DNA of 64,000 nt from Planctomyces sp. SH-PL14. GTDB taxonomy: Bacteria; Planctomycetota; Planctomycetia; Planctomycetales; Planctomycetaceae. The notes under the pieces are model-generated. The model did not search any database and had not been told where the DNA came from. It saw nothing but the letters and a program-made list of their open reading frames with translations. Shown piece by piece: positions 44,937 through 54,148 of this stretch. The DNA lies in assembly GCF_001610835.1 (NCBI RefSeq), contig NZ_CP011270.1, positions 4,358,001-4,422,000 of the forward strand, written 5' to 3'. Each line of letters begins with the position of its first letter. The stretch's first letter is position 1. The translations under genes and the position numbers were made by a program.

Positions 44937-47900
44937 ATGCGTCCACTGATCGCCGCCACCCTCGGCCTGCTCCTCAGCACCACGCCGCTCTACGCCCAGC
45001 GGGACCTCAAAGACATCCCCCTCCCCGATCCGGAACTGGAACGAAAGACCTTCGTCCTCCCCGAAGGTTTCGAGGTCAACCTCTTCGCCGCCGACCCCCA
45101 GATCGCCAAACCGATCCAGATGAACTTCGACCCGCAAGGGCGGCTCTGGATCGTCTCCAGCGAGGTCTACCCCCAGATCGAACCGGGACAGGTCGCCAAC
45201 GACAAGGTCCTGATCGTCGAAGACAAGAACCACGACGGCGTCGCCGACTCGACCTCCGTCTTCGCTGACGGCCTCCTGATCCCGACCGGCATCGCCCCCG
45301 GCGACGGCGGAGCCTACGTCGGCGCCAGCACGGAACTGCTGTTCCTCAAGGACACCGACGGCGACGGCAAGGCCGACCACCGCCGCGTCGTTCTCTCCGG
45401 CTTCGGCACCGAAGACACCCACCACATCATCCACACCTTCCGCTGGGGCCCGGAACAGCTCCTGTACTTCAGCCAGTCGATCTACATCCACAGCCACATC
45501 GAAACGCCGTGGGGCGTCAAACGGCTCAACGCCGGCGGCATCTGGCAGATGCGGCCCGAAAACCTCGAGCTCGACATCATCCTCCGCGGCCTGGTCAACA
45601 CCTGGGGAACCGCCTGGGACCAGTGGGGAGCGACGTTCGCCACCGACGGAGCCGGCGGCGAAGGGATCAACTACGTCGTCCCCGGCGCGTCCTACACCAC
45701 CGCCTACGGTGCCCCGCGAATCCTGCGGGGACTCAATCCCGGAAGCCCCAAGGACTGCGGCCTGGAGATCGTTTCCGGCGCCCACCTGCCGGACGACTGG
45801 CAGGGGAGCCTGATCACAAACGACTTCCGCGGCCACCGGGTCTGCCGGTACGTGCTGAAGGAACAGGGCTCGGGCTACCTCTCGCAGGAGCAGCAGGAAG
45901 TCATCAAGTCGGACCATGTCGCCTTCCGGCCGATCGACGTGAAGCAGGGACCGGACGGCGCGATCTACATCGCCGACTGGTACAACCCGATCATCCAGCA
46001 CGGGGAAGTCGACTTCCGCGATCCGCGGCGGGACAAGGTCCACGGCCGGATCTGGCGCGTCAGCTACAAGGGAAAACCGGCCGTCGCGCCGACGAAGCTC
46101 GTCGGAACCACGACCGAACAACTCCTCGAACAGCTGAAGTCTCCCGAAGGCTTCGTCCGGCAGCAGGCCAAGCGGGTCCTGCGGGAGCGGGCGAGTCTCG
46201 AAGGGAAGCAGGACGAGATCGTCGCGGCGCTGCGGACCTGGTCGCAGAGCATGGACAACACCGCCCCCGGCTATCACCGAGCGCGGCTCGAAGCCCTGTG
46301 GATGTACGTTGGCCTCGACGTCGTCGAACCGGAACTGCTGGGCTGGCTGCTGCGGTGCTCGGACCACCACGTCCGCGCCGCGGCGACGCGGGTCGTCGGA
46401 CAGTGGCTCAATCGGCTTCCGGACGCCCTCGCGCTCCTGCAGAAGCAGGTGACGGATGCCCATCCGCAGGTCCGGCTGGAAGCGGTCCGGGTCCTCGGCC
46501 GCGTGCAGGACCCGCGGGCGATCGAGATCGCCGCCCTGGCGCTCGATAAGGAAATGGACGAGTGGCTCGACTACTCGCTGTGGCTCACGTCGCGTGAGCT
46601 CCAACCGGTCTGGCAGCCGGCGCTGACGAAAGGTGAGATCACGTTCGGGAACAACGCCCGGCACCTCGCCTTCGTCCTCAAGTCGGCCGGCTCGCCCGAA
46701 GCGGTCCCGGCCCTCGTCAAGATGCTTCAGAACAAGCAAGTCCAGGACGCCGACCGCCCGCAGGTCCTCGATGTCATCGGAGAGTTCGGCCGCGGCGAAG
46801 ATCTGAAGTCGGTCTTCGATCTGGCGATCGCGAATCAGGACCCGGGGCTGCTCGCCTCGCTGCTGACCGCGCATGCCAAGCGGAACGTGAGCCCGGCCGG
46901 CGACCTGGCGGCGATCGCGCCGCTGCTGAAGTCGGAGAACGCGGCGCTGCGGACCCAGGCGGCCCGCGGCGTCGGAGCATGGCACGTTGAATCCCAGTGG
47001 GAGGCGCTGCGAGGGCTGATCGAAGACAAAGACCCGGCGGTCGTCGACGCCGCGATTCTGGGAATCGCGGACTTTGGCGGGAAGGACGCCGTCGCGCTGC
47101 TCGAGAAGCTCAGCGGTGACGCGAAGACGTTCCGTCCGGCGATCACCGGACTCCTGAAGCATCGGCCGGAGGAGGCCGCCAAGGCCTTCGTGACGTACCT
47201 CCAGGACGGCGCCCGCACGAGCGGCGGGACGCAGGATGCGGATCTGGCGGCCCTGTTTGCCGCGTTCCTGCAGCGGAAGGACGGCGCGGGCCTGCTGGCG
47301 GCGGCCCTCAAGGACCAGAAGATCAAGGCGGACGCGGCAGTCATCGGCCAGCGGGCGATCGGTGCCAGCGGACAGGCGCATGAAGCCCTCACCAAGGCCC
47401 TCGCGACGGCGGCCAACATCGCCACCGGCCCGCGCGTCCTGACGCCGGAGCAGATGACGAAGGAGATCGAGTTCGTCCAGGCGCACGGCAACGCGGCCCG
47501 CGGCGAGGCGATCTTCCGCCGGGCCGAGCTGAACTGCTTCAAGTGCCACGCCGTCGGCGATGCCGGCGGACAGGTCGGCCCGAACCTCGTGAGCCTCGGG
47601 GCGACCGCGCAGCTCGACTACGTCATCAACTCGCTTCTCGACCCGAACAAGAACGTCAAGGAAGGGTTCACGACGGTCGTGGTCGTGACCGACGAGGGGA
47701 AAGTGCTCTCGGGAGTGAAGCTCCGCGAGTCCGATACGGACCTCATCATCCGGGACGCCGACGACCGGGAGATCTCGATCCCGAAGAGCCAGATCGACGA
47801 GCAGAAGGCGGGGGCTTCAATCATGCCGGTGGGCTTGGCCGACCGGCTGACGGAGTCCGAACTCGCCGACCTTGTGGCGTTCCTCGCGGCGCTTGGCAAA

Positions 47901-48389
47901 CAGCCGGACTTCACGATCAAGCCGGAGCTTGTCGTCCGCCGCTGGCTGGCCCTGCAGGCGAGCGAGCCGGCCGCTAACGCGATTCGTCGGACCAGTTACG
48001 CGACGGCCGCGACGGATGATCCGGCCTTCCAGTTTGCTCCCGTCTACAGCACGGTCGGGGGAGCTTTGCCGCTGGGTGAGCTGCCGACCCTCCGGGCGAC
48101 TTATGCCCTGAAGCCCGGTGAGCGGGGGGCGAGCTATGTGCGGACGGAGATGGAAGTCGTGCAGGCTGGGAAGGGGCGGATCGTTGTTTCTCCGGCCAAG
48201 GGGGTGGCGGGGTGGCTGAACGATAAGCCGTTCGATCCGGCGAGTGATGCTCTGCTCGACCTTCCGGTTGGGAAGCACCGGATTACGCTGGCGATCAATC
48301 GCGACGTGGCGGGAGATGGTCCGCTGAACGTTCGGATTCAGACTCCGGAGCAAGGTGGAGCGCTCGTGAAGCTTGTTGGCGGCAAGTAG
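44937..48389 (+). CDS. PVC-type membrane-bound dehydrogenase / HEAT / cytochrome c protein
   Basis: 1150 residues from the ATG at 44937, fixed by the signal peptide MRPLIAATLGLLLSTTPLYA. A PVC-type dehydrogenase beta-propeller (about 35-370: LPEGFEVNLFAADPQI, FDPQGRLWI, repeated metal-like DTDGDGKAD) is followed by HEAT-type repeats (about 390-780). A heme domain follows with CFKCH (near residue 868), GQVGPNLVSLG and MPVG as likely Met ligand. The C-terminal beta domain is unassigned. This huge secreted family is typical of Planctomycetes. Substrates are usually presumed to be sugars; unproven here. Confidence 0.92.
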   Translation: MRPLIAATLGLLLSTTPLYAQRDLKDIPLPDPELERKTFVLPEGFEVNLFAADPQIAKPIQMNFDPQGRLWIVSSEVYPQIEPGQVANDKVLIVEDKNHDGVADSTSVFADGLLIPTGIAPGDGGAYVGASTELLFLKDTDGDGKADHRRVVLSGFGTEDTHHIIHTFRWGPEQLLYFSQSIYIHSHIETPWGVKRLNAGGIWQMRPENLELDIILRGLVNTWGTAWDQWGATFATDGAGGEGINYVVPGASYTTAYGAPRILRGLNPGSPKDCGLEIVSGAHLPDDWQGSLITNDFRGHRVCRYVLKEQGSGYLSQEQQEVIKSDHVAFRPIDVKQGPDGAIYIADWYNPIIQHGEVDFRDPRRDKVHGRIWRVSYKGKPAVAPTKLVGTTTEQLLEQLKSPEGFVRQQAKRVLRERASLEGKQDEIVAALRTWSQSMDNTAPGYHRARLEALWMYVGLDVVEPELLGWLLRCSDHHVRAAATRVVGQWLNRLPDALALLQKQVTDAHPQVRLEAVRVLGRVQDPRAIEIAALALDKEMDEWLDYSLWLTSRELQPVWQPALTKGEITFGNNARHLAFVLKSAGSPEAVPALVKMLQNKQVQDADRPQVLDVIGEFGRGEDLKSVFDLAIANQDPGLLASLLTAHAKRNVSPAGDLAAIAPLLKSENAALRTQAARGVGAWHVESQWEALRGLIEDKDPAVVDAAILGIADFGGKDAVALLEKLSGDAKTFRPAITGLLKHRPEEAAKAFVTYLQDGARTSGGTQDADLAALFAAFLQRKDGAGLLAAALKDQKIKADAAVIGQRAIGASGQAHEALTKALATAANIATGPRVLTPEQMTKEIEFVQAHGNAARGEAIFRRAELNCFKCHAVGDAGGQVGPNLVSLGATAQLDYVINSLLDPNKNVKEGFTTVVVVTDEGKVLSGVKLRESDTDLIIRDADDREISIPKSQIDEQKAGASIMPVGLADRLTESELADLVAFLAALGKQPDFTIKPELVVRRWLALQASEPAANAIRRTSYATAATDDPAFQFAPVYSTVGGALPLGELPTLRATYALKPGERGASYVRTEMEVVQAGKGRIVVSPAKGVAGWLNDKPFDPASDALLDLPVGKHRITLAINRDVAGDGPLNVRIQTPEQGGALVKLVGGK

Positions 48390-48403
48390 GCCCGAACCGC
48401 GCC

Positions 48404-48711
48404 CTTGCCGGCGCAGCGATGCCACCTCAAACCCAACGTGCGACGGCAGCCGGGGTCAAGGGGGCAACCCCTTGCCGCCGGAGGCGCTTCCATGAGGAAC
48501 CGTGGTACACAACGGGCGTGCCTTTTGTGGAACCGGCGTTGAGGACTCCGCCGCTCGCTTTGCAATCCCCCGCGGGTTGTTGAGGGGGGCATCCGGCACG
48601 TTTTCCGCGTTTGGACACTCGCTCCTGCAGACATCTCTCGACGGCCAGGCCTCCGGCGGGCAAGGAGGCGTTGCCCCCTTGCATCCCCCACCAGGGTGCC
48701 CCTGGACCCGG
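48404..48711 (+). repeat. Dispersed structured repeat, copy R2
   Basis: Same orientation as R1, with all landmarks (CTTGCCGGCGC, CTCAAACCCAACGTGCGACG, GCCGCCGGAGGC, GCCTCCGGCGGGC, CCAGGGTGCCCCTGG). The first hairpin is shortened (GGGGG-CAA-CCCC). Lies between two convergent genes. Confidence 0.85.
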
Positions 48712-48735
48712 ATGGGTGGCGCGACAAAGGAGCCA

Positions 48736-49194
48736 TCACGAGTTGTGAAGCATCGCTTCCCGCCGCTCCCGGCGACGAGAGTGGATCTTAGCCGGCTGCA
48801 GCCGCCCCCACGTCACCAGTCCGGAAAGGACTCCCAGCACCAGAGGAAGCGGCACGGCGCTGAACTCCTTCCGGGTGAGATGGAACAGCACCGCCAGCGT
48901 CATCACCACCGTCAGGCTCAGCGAAGCAAACGGCGTCAGGATCGGCGAGATCCGCGTTGCAGCGGGAAGGATCAGCCCCACCGCTCCAATCAGCTCCGCG
49001 ATCCCGATGAACCGCACCATCAGCTCCGGCGCATCATGAACCCAGGGAAGCATCTTCCCCAGTTCCTCAATGGGGGCCGAGAGCTTCAAAATCCCCGAGG
49101 CTCCGAAGACGACCGCGAGCAGAATCTGAAGAACCCAGAACGTGGTTCGCAACCCGCCATTGGCTGGCGGCGAGGAAGCCATGGGGACGGACAT
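48736..49194 (-). CDS. DoxX-like membrane protein
   Basis: 152 residues with four hydrophobic helices (about 19-38, 58-80, 84-107, 112-128). VVFGASGILKLSAP and GIAELIGAVGLILPA match the DoxX/DoxD-like family ('G..K......F..IG..E..GA.gLi.p'). Inner membrane. Family roles are vague (quinone or oxidative-stress links). No operon partner; R2 follows its stop. Confidence 0.85.
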   Translation of the reverse strand: MSVPMASSPPANGGLRTTFWVLQILLAVVFGASGILKLSAPIEELGKMLPWVHDAPELMVRFIGIAELIGAVGLILPAATRISPILTPFASLSLTVVMTLAVLFHLTRKEFSAVPLPLVLGVLSGLVTWGRLQPAKIHSRRRERREAMLHNS

Positions 49195-49299
49195 GACTCA
49201 ACTCCATCAGGGGTCAGGTGTGCCGGGCTCCTCTCTGCAATTATCGCTCCACTTTCTCCGTGAGGAAGCTGAATCCTGAAAGTCCCCGTGCGGGCCGGC

Positions 49300-50493
49300 T
49301 TAGGGAGACTTCGGAATCGCGATCATGTCCCACGTGATCGTCCGCCCCGGTTGTCCCACCCCTTTGACCTGAGCTTTCGAGGCCGCTGGCGGACGCGCCG
49401 GATCGTAGTACTCAGGACGGAGCCGATTGTGCTGCTGGCTGCTTCCGGGGGCGCTGACGTAGTACGTCGCCTTCACCAAGTGCCGCAGATCGCTTACTCC
49501 GGCTTCGGCGAGGCTCCTGGTCTTGTCGAAGAGCTCGCGGAGTTCCGCTTCGCCGTTTGGATCCTCCTGGGTTCCGTAGAGGCCGGAGAGGAAGATCGTG
49601 GCGGGATGCTGGACCCGGGCGACGCGGCAGTAGACGGTCGGCGTCGTCATCCCCGGCGGGGTGAGGAACTCAAGTGCCGGACGGTCCGATGGGACGGGCG
49701 CGGTCGAAGCGGCGACGAGTTCGATCTCGACCGGATACGCCGCCGACTCCCACTCCACAAGGGAAACGGGGGGACAGGCCTCGGGGCTGAAGACCGCCGC
49801 GATCTCCTTCACCACCGCGTCGGCATCCGACATCGGCATCACGAAGGCTTTCACCTGGACCACGTCCGCCGTCTGCAGTTCGAGGAACTGCAGCGTCTTC
49901 ACGAGGCTGGCCATGGTCTGCCGCGTTCCCTCGGCGGCCGTCAGGGCTTTCTCGGCCTGTCCCGAGACGTAGGAGCGGGAGGTGGCCTTCGCCGGCAGGA
50001 CCGAGTAGCGGACTCCATCGACCGTTGCGACCTTGGCCCGATCCGCCTTGGCGGGAGCCGCGGCGATGATGTCCATCGCGACTGCCTCGCGGTTCGGAAG
50101 CGAGGTCATGACCCAGCTCACCGCGGGGGGTGAATCGGGATCGACGCGCTCGGCAAGGACACTCCGCACCGCGGCGGCGTGCTGGTCGTCCGCCACATAG
50201 ACGTGGATCCGGACGGCCTGCCGGAGGCTGGAGCCGAGTCCCTTGAGCAGGGCGTCGATCTGGGTGCAGACGTCGCGAGCCTGGTCGGCGACGGATGTTC
50301 CGGATGGTGTCCGCGGCAGGACCTGGTCGGTCTGGACGAGATCGAAGCCCTGGACGAGGACGGCCCCGGAGGCTCCGACGGCGGCGTTGGGTGAGAGGGC
50401 TTTTCGAAGGGGGGATCCTTCGTCAGCGGCGAGGCTTCGGTTCAAGAGGAGCCACGTCATCATTGCCAGGCACAGACAGCGCATCATCGACAC
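49300..50493 (-). CDS. Secreted protein with tandem RidA (YjgF/UK114) domains
   Basis: 397 residues with a signal peptide (about 1-22, MMRCLCLAMMTWLLLNRSLA). Three RidA-like units follow: about 35-145 (LVQGFDLVQTDQVLP, IHVYVADDQH, REAVAMDIIA), about 155-250 (VSGQAEKALTAAE, VKAFVMPMSDAD, VSLVEWESAAYPVEI) and about 275-395 (IFLSGLYGTQED, KATYYVSAPG, ITWDMIAIPKSP). RidA enzymes deaminate reactive enamines/imines in the cytoplasm, but this one is predicted exported. The catalytic Arg of RidA is not obvious in the units, so a structural or binding role is possible. Confidence 0.75.
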   Translation of the reverse strand: MSMMRCLCLAMMTWLLLNRSLAADEGSPLRKALSPNAAVGASGAVLVQGFDLVQTDQVLPRTPSGTSVADQARDVCTQIDALLKGLGSSLRQAVRIHVYVADDQHAAAVRSVLAERVDPDSPPAVSWVMTSLPNREAVAMDIIAAAPAKADRAKVATVDGVRYSVLPAKATSRSYVSGQAEKALTAAEGTRQTMASLVKTLQFLELQTADVVQVKAFVMPMSDADAVVKEIAAVFSPEACPPVSLVEWESAAYPVEIELVAASTAPVPSDRPALEFLTPPGMTTPTVYCRVARVQHPATIFLSGLYGTQEDPNGEAELRELFDKTRSLAEAGVSDLRHLVKATYYVSAPGSSQQHNRLRPEYYDPARPPAASKAQVKGVGQPGRTITWDMIAIPKSP

Positions 50494-50570
50494 ATCCCGG
50501 GGATTTCGAAACGGCGGCGAGCGCCCGACACCGTAGCGGTCGGGCGCTCGCGGACCAAGTGTTGAAGCAC

Positions 50571-50879
50571 CGGGTCCAGGGGCACCCTGGTCAGGGGGTG
50601 CAGGGGGCAGAATGCCCCTTGCCCGCCGGAGGCCTGGCCGTCGAGAGATGTCTGAAGGAGGTCGTGTCCAAACGCGGACATCGTGCCGTATGCCCCCTTA
50701 CCAACCCGCGGAGATTCTAGAGCGAGCGGTGAGTTCCCGACGCCGGTTCCACAAAGCGGACATCCGTTCTGTCCCACGGTTCCTCACAGGAGTGCCTCCG
50801 GCGGCAAGGGGGTGAGACCCCCTTGACCCCAGCTGCCGTAGCACGTTGGGTTTGAGCTAACAACGCTCTTCCGGCAAAG
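50571..50879 (-). repeat. Dispersed structured repeat, copy R3
   Basis: Reverse orientation, complete: starts CGGGTCCAGGGGCACCCTGG and ends GCTCTTCCGGCAAAG. It fills most of the divergent space between the RidA gene and the oxidoreductase gene, so promoters of both lie next to or inside it. Confidence 0.85.
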
Positions 50880-50959
50880 ACGTTGTTCCATGCCCAATCG
50901 CATGTCGCCTCCGTATCATGCGGGTCTCAACACCACACCGGCGCTCAACGGAGATCAAC

Positions 50960-51934
50960 ATGACGATTCGATTTGGCAGCCTCGGATGCGGACGGATCGT
51001 CGGACGAGGACTTCTCCCCGGAATCCAAGCCTGCAAGAAGGCCACCCTCCACGCCATCGCCAGCGAACGACCCGGCGTCGCTCGCGAAACCGCCGACAAG
51101 AACGGCATCCCCAAAGCCTACGACTCCTACGAAGCCCTCCTCGCCGACCCCGAGATCCAGGCGGTCTACGTCCCCTGCACGGGCGACCAGCACAAACAAT
51201 GGACCATCGCCGCCGCCAAGGCCGGCAAACACGTCCTCTGCGAAAAACCCCTCGCCCTGACGGTCGCCGAAGCGGACGAGATGGCCACGGCTTGTCTCCG
51301 CGCCGGAGTCATCCTCCAGGAAGCCTTCATGTGGCGGCACCACCCGCGGACGAAGCTCGCCAAGAAGATGGTCGAGAACGGCGACATCGGCGAACTGCGG
51401 CTCATCAACGCCAGCTTCAGCTTCGACATCGACCGCACCGACTGGCGGCTGAAACCCGAACGCGGCGGCGGAGCGATGTGGGACGTTGGCTGCTACGGCG
51501 TGAACTGCGCCCGCCACTTCACCGGCGCCGAGCCGACCCACGTCTACGCCCGCGCCCACTGGTGGCCGACCGGGGTCGATATGACGATGCAGATCGCCCT
51601 CGCCTTCCCCGGCGACGTCCTGGCCAACATCGACTGCAGCTTCGAGACCCCCTACCGCTGCCGCGCCGAGCTCGTCGGGACCAAGGGACGGATCGTCCTC
51701 GAAGAAGCCTTCCTCCCTCCCGCCGGCACCCCGCTCCTCTACACGACCGCGACCGAGTGGGCTGGCAAGCTCGACTCGATCGACATCCCGCCGGCCAACG
51801 AGTTCGGTGAGGAGATCGACGACTTCTGTCGCTCGATCGAAGCGGGCAAGCTCGTCGGCCCCGGAGAGGACGGCGTCGCCAACATGCGGGCGCTCGAGTG
51901 GATCCTCGAAACGGCCAAGATGCAGCCGAAATAG
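50960..51934 (+). CDS. Gfo/Idh/MocA-family oxidoreductase
   Basis: 324 residues from the ATG at 50960 (CGGAG upstream). An N-terminal Rossmann fold with GCGRIVGRGLLPG (about 9-21) for NAD(P) binding and a CEKPLAL signature (EKP motif, about residue 95) precede a C-terminal alpha/beta substrate domain with GGGAMWDVGCYGVN carrying likely catalytic His/Asp neighbours. Members oxidise sugars, inositol or similar polyols. Cytoplasmic, without signal peptide. Specific substrate not predictable; no pathway partner next to it. Confidence 0.9.
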   Translation: MTIRFGSLGCGRIVGRGLLPGIQACKKATLHAIASERPGVARETADKNGIPKAYDSYEALLADPEIQAVYVPCTGDQHKQWTIAAAKAGKHVLCEKPLALTVAEADEMATACLRAGVILQEAFMWRHHPRTKLAKKMVENGDIGELRLINASFSFDIDRTDWRLKPERGGGAMWDVGCYGVNCARHFTGAEPTHVYARAHWWPTGVDMTMQIALAFPGDVLANIDCSFETPYRCRAELVGTKGRIVLEEAFLPPAGTPLLYTTATEWAGKLDSIDIPPANEFGEEIDDFCRSIEAGKLVGPGEDGVANMRALEWILETAKMQPK

Positions 51935-51946
51935 AGACAGAGAATT

Positions 51947-52046
51947 GAGCCACAGATCAACACGGATGAACACAGATCAGACTTCGATCCTCACGAGGAT
52001 CGCGTTTCTGCCTTTATCTGTGTCGATCTGTGTTCATCTGTGGCTC
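51947..52046. repeat. 100-bp imperfect palindrome of the 'GAGCCACAGAT...' type
   Basis: Left arm starts GAGCCACAGATCAACACGGA and the right arm ends GTGTTCATCTGTGGCTC; the two are complementary over most of about 35 bp, with a GATCCTC-ACGAGGATC inner hairpin. I recall near-identical 'ATCTGTGTTCATCTGTGGCTC' palindromes dispersed in planctomycete and verrucomicrobial genomes. Lies between the oxidoreductase and ctpA genes. Confidence 0.75.
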
Positions 52047-52088
52047 CATCCAGCGCCGGGAAGCTGTTGAACGGCTTTGAGACAAAAA

Positions 52089-52114
52089 GAAAGCCCGGCG
52101 ATGAAGCCGGGCTT
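52089..52114 (-). terminator. Rho-independent terminator of the CtpA gene
   Basis: On the minus strand AAAGCCCGGC-TTCATC-GCCGGGCTTT, followed by CTTTTTGTCTC. It lies 28 nt past the CtpA stop. Confidence 0.85.
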
Positions 52115-52141
52115 TCTGCGTTTCCGCGGTGATGTCGGCGA

Positions 52142-53557
52142 TCAGGCCGCCTTCTTCTCGGGCTCCGCCGGAGCCTTCGCAATCTCCTCGCGGAGATATT
52201 CGATCGCCTTGTCGAGCTGGGTGTCGTCGAACTCGATCTTCTCGAAGCCCTCCGCGCGGGCGTCCCGCTTCTGGCGGGAGATCTGGTACTGGATCAGCTG
52301 CTCGTTGTTGAACTTCACCTCATAGCCGTCGTTCGGCTTGACCCCCCACTCCGCCTTCTCGTCGTCGCCGGGAGAACGGTGGATGTTCTTGCCGCTCGGC
52401 CGATGGTACGTCGCGATCGTCAGCTTGAGCTTGCTCTTGCCGTCCTCGACATCCATCACGTTCTGCACGCTCCCCTTGCCCCACGACCGCTCGCCGATGA
52501 CGACCGCCCGGTTGTGGTCCTGCAGGCACGCGCTCACGATCTCGCTTGCTGAAGCACTGAACCGGTTCACCAGGACCACCATCGGGAAGCCGCTGTAGGT
52601 CCCGAACTTCTTGGCGGTCCAGACCCGTTCCGGGCTGTTCCGCCCTTCGGTGCTGACGATCTTTCCATCGTCGATGAACAGGTCCGAGATCTGAATCGCC
52701 GACTGCAGGTAACCACCGGGGTTGAACCGCAGGTCCAGAATCAGCCCCTTCATTCCTTCGCCCTTGAGCTTTTTGAGGGCGTCTCGCATCTCGGTTGCGC
52801 TGCGGCTGGTGAAGTGCGTCAGCCGCAGGTAGGCGATCTTCTTGTCGGCATCGACCATGTAGTCCCAGGTCCCGTCGGCGTTGTGGTTGTCCCCCAGCAC
52901 CGTGTCGAGCTGGATGATCTCCCGCTTCATCGAGACCTTCTTGACGTCGTCGCTCGTGCCGCGCTTGTAGCCGAAGCTGACCGTGACGCCGGGCTCACCC
53001 TTGAGCATCTTGATCGCGGTCTGCATCTCCTTGCCGGCTCCGAAGTCCGCGACCGGCTTCCCTTCAATCTCGACGACCCGGTCACCCGACTGGATTCCCG
53101 CCTTGTATGCCGGGCTTCCCGGGAGCGGGGTGGTGACGACGATTTCACGGGCGGCGTCATCGAAGCGGACCTGGATCCCGACGCCGCCAAACTCCTGGTC
53201 GACCGCCTCGCTGAACTCCGTGACCTCTTCGGGGTTGATGTAGTTGGAGTATGGGTCCTTGAGCTCGGTCAGCATCCCGCGGACCGCCGCTTCCACAAGC
53301 TTCCGGCGGTCGACGCCGGTGACGTAGTTGCGGTCGATCTCCTCGAAGGAGTCGGCGAAGATCCGCATCAGCTCGTAGTACTCGTCTTCCTTGGAGAGCT
53401 TGGGGGGAGTGGTGTTCCCCTCTTCCTTGGCGGCGACCTCTTTGGAGTCCTTGGCCGGGGACGAGGGCGTGTCTTCCGCCGTGAGGAGATTCAGCGAACC
53501 GGCGACGAACAGCCCGAGAACCGCGCCAACGCACCAGGGGCGAAGCAAACCGCGCAT
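52142..53557 (-). CDS. S41-family C-terminal processing peptidase (CtpA-like)
   Basis: 471 residues from the ATG at 53557 (GGAG 7 nt upstream; an ATG at 53572 is possible). A signal or anchor segment (LLRPWCVGAVLGLFVAGSLN) and a charged linker are followed by an N-terminal helical part, a PDZ domain (about 110-200, GVGIQVRFDDAAREIVVTTP, SPAYKAGIQSGDRVVEI) and the S41 catalytic domain. The catalytic Ser lies in NRFSASASEI and Lys in RSWGKGSVQ; GGYLQSAIQISDLFID is also typical. It cleaves C-terminal tails of periplasmic proteins. The gene ends with a strong terminator; repeats S and R4 lie upstream. Confidence 0.93.
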   Translation of the reverse strand: MRGLLRPWCVGAVLGLFVAGSLNLLTAEDTPSSPAKDSKEVAAKEEGNTTPPKLSKEDEYYELMRIFADSFEEIDRNYVTGVDRRKLVEAAVRGMLTELKDPYSNYINPEEVTEFSEAVDQEFGGVGIQVRFDDAAREIVVTTPLPGSPAYKAGIQSGDRVVEIEGKPVADFGAGKEMQTAIKMLKGEPGVTVSFGYKRGTSDDVKKVSMKREIIQLDTVLGDNHNADGTWDYMVDADKKIAYLRLTHFTSRSATEMRDALKKLKGEGMKGLILDLRFNPGGYLQSAIQISDLFIDDGKIVSTEGRNSPERVWTAKKFGTYSGFPMVVLVNRFSASASEIVSACLQDHNRAVVIGERSWGKGSVQNVMDVEDGKSKLKLTIATYHRPSGKNIHRSPGDDEKAEWGVKPNDGYEVKFNNEQLIQYQISRQKRDARAEGFEKIEFDDTQLDKAIEYLREEIAKAPAEPEKKAA

Positions 53558-53684
53558 GCACAGACTCCACATTCCCGTCGGCCTTGGTGGGCCGCGTTGT
53601 CCTGGATCGCGCCCGTGGCTTCCGCACGGGCGAACCGTTCGATTCTAGTCGTGACCGGGAAAGTGAGGGAAGGAAGAATTCCCA

Positions 53685-53790
53685 GCGTCCCGCTGGACCG
53701 GGTTCCGTCGCACGATGGGATTGAGGTGACAGAGTCCGTTCGGGCGGGGGCGGTGTTCGGGCTTTCGGTGAAACGAACGGTCCGTGAAGC
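53685..53790 (-). repeat. Short accessory repeat (S) next to R4
   Basis: Complement of the copy at 44764-44872. Readable parts on the plus strand are CCAGCGTCCCGCTGG, CGTCGCACGATGGG and GTGTTCGGGCTTTCGGTG. Same position relative to the large repeat as near R1, so S and R probably form a composite unit in some copies. Confidence 0.7.
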
Positions 53791-53806
53791 GATCGCTGCT
53801 CGTCCA

Positions 53807-54128
53807 CCGGGTCCAGGGGCACCCTGGTGGGGAGTGCAGAGGGGCAACGCCCCTTTGCCCGCCGGAGGCCCGTCTCGTAGGGGCCTCTCTGAAGGAGCAC
53901 ATGTCCAATCGCGGAAAACGTGCCGGATGCCCCCTCACCAACCCGCGGGGATTGCAACGCGAGCGGTGTATGTGGAGGGAGTCCTCAACGCAGCTTCTAC
54001 AAAGGGGACATCCATTGTGTCCCACGGTTCCGCTACGAAAATGCCTCCGGCGGCAAGGGGGTGAGACCCCCTTGACCCCAGCTGCCGTCGCACGTCGGGT
54101 TTGAGCTATGGAAGCCGTGCCGGCAAGG
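53807..54128 (-). repeat. Dispersed structured repeat, copy R4
   Basis: Complete reverse-orientation copy (CCGGGTCCAGGGGCACCCTGG at the left; TTTGAGCTATGG and CCGGCAAGGAC at the right). Lies between the ctpA start and the stop of purine nucleoside phosphorylase. Confidence 0.85.
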
Positions 54129-54148
54129 ACGCGATCTTGCCCCTCGCC

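Noticed and set aside
44862-47549. Long open frame (895 codons) antisense to the PVC cytochrome gene
   Set aside because: Shadow of a high-GC gene: the translation is R/D/V/G-rich with no domain, while the plus strand has a signal peptide, propeller and CxxCH.
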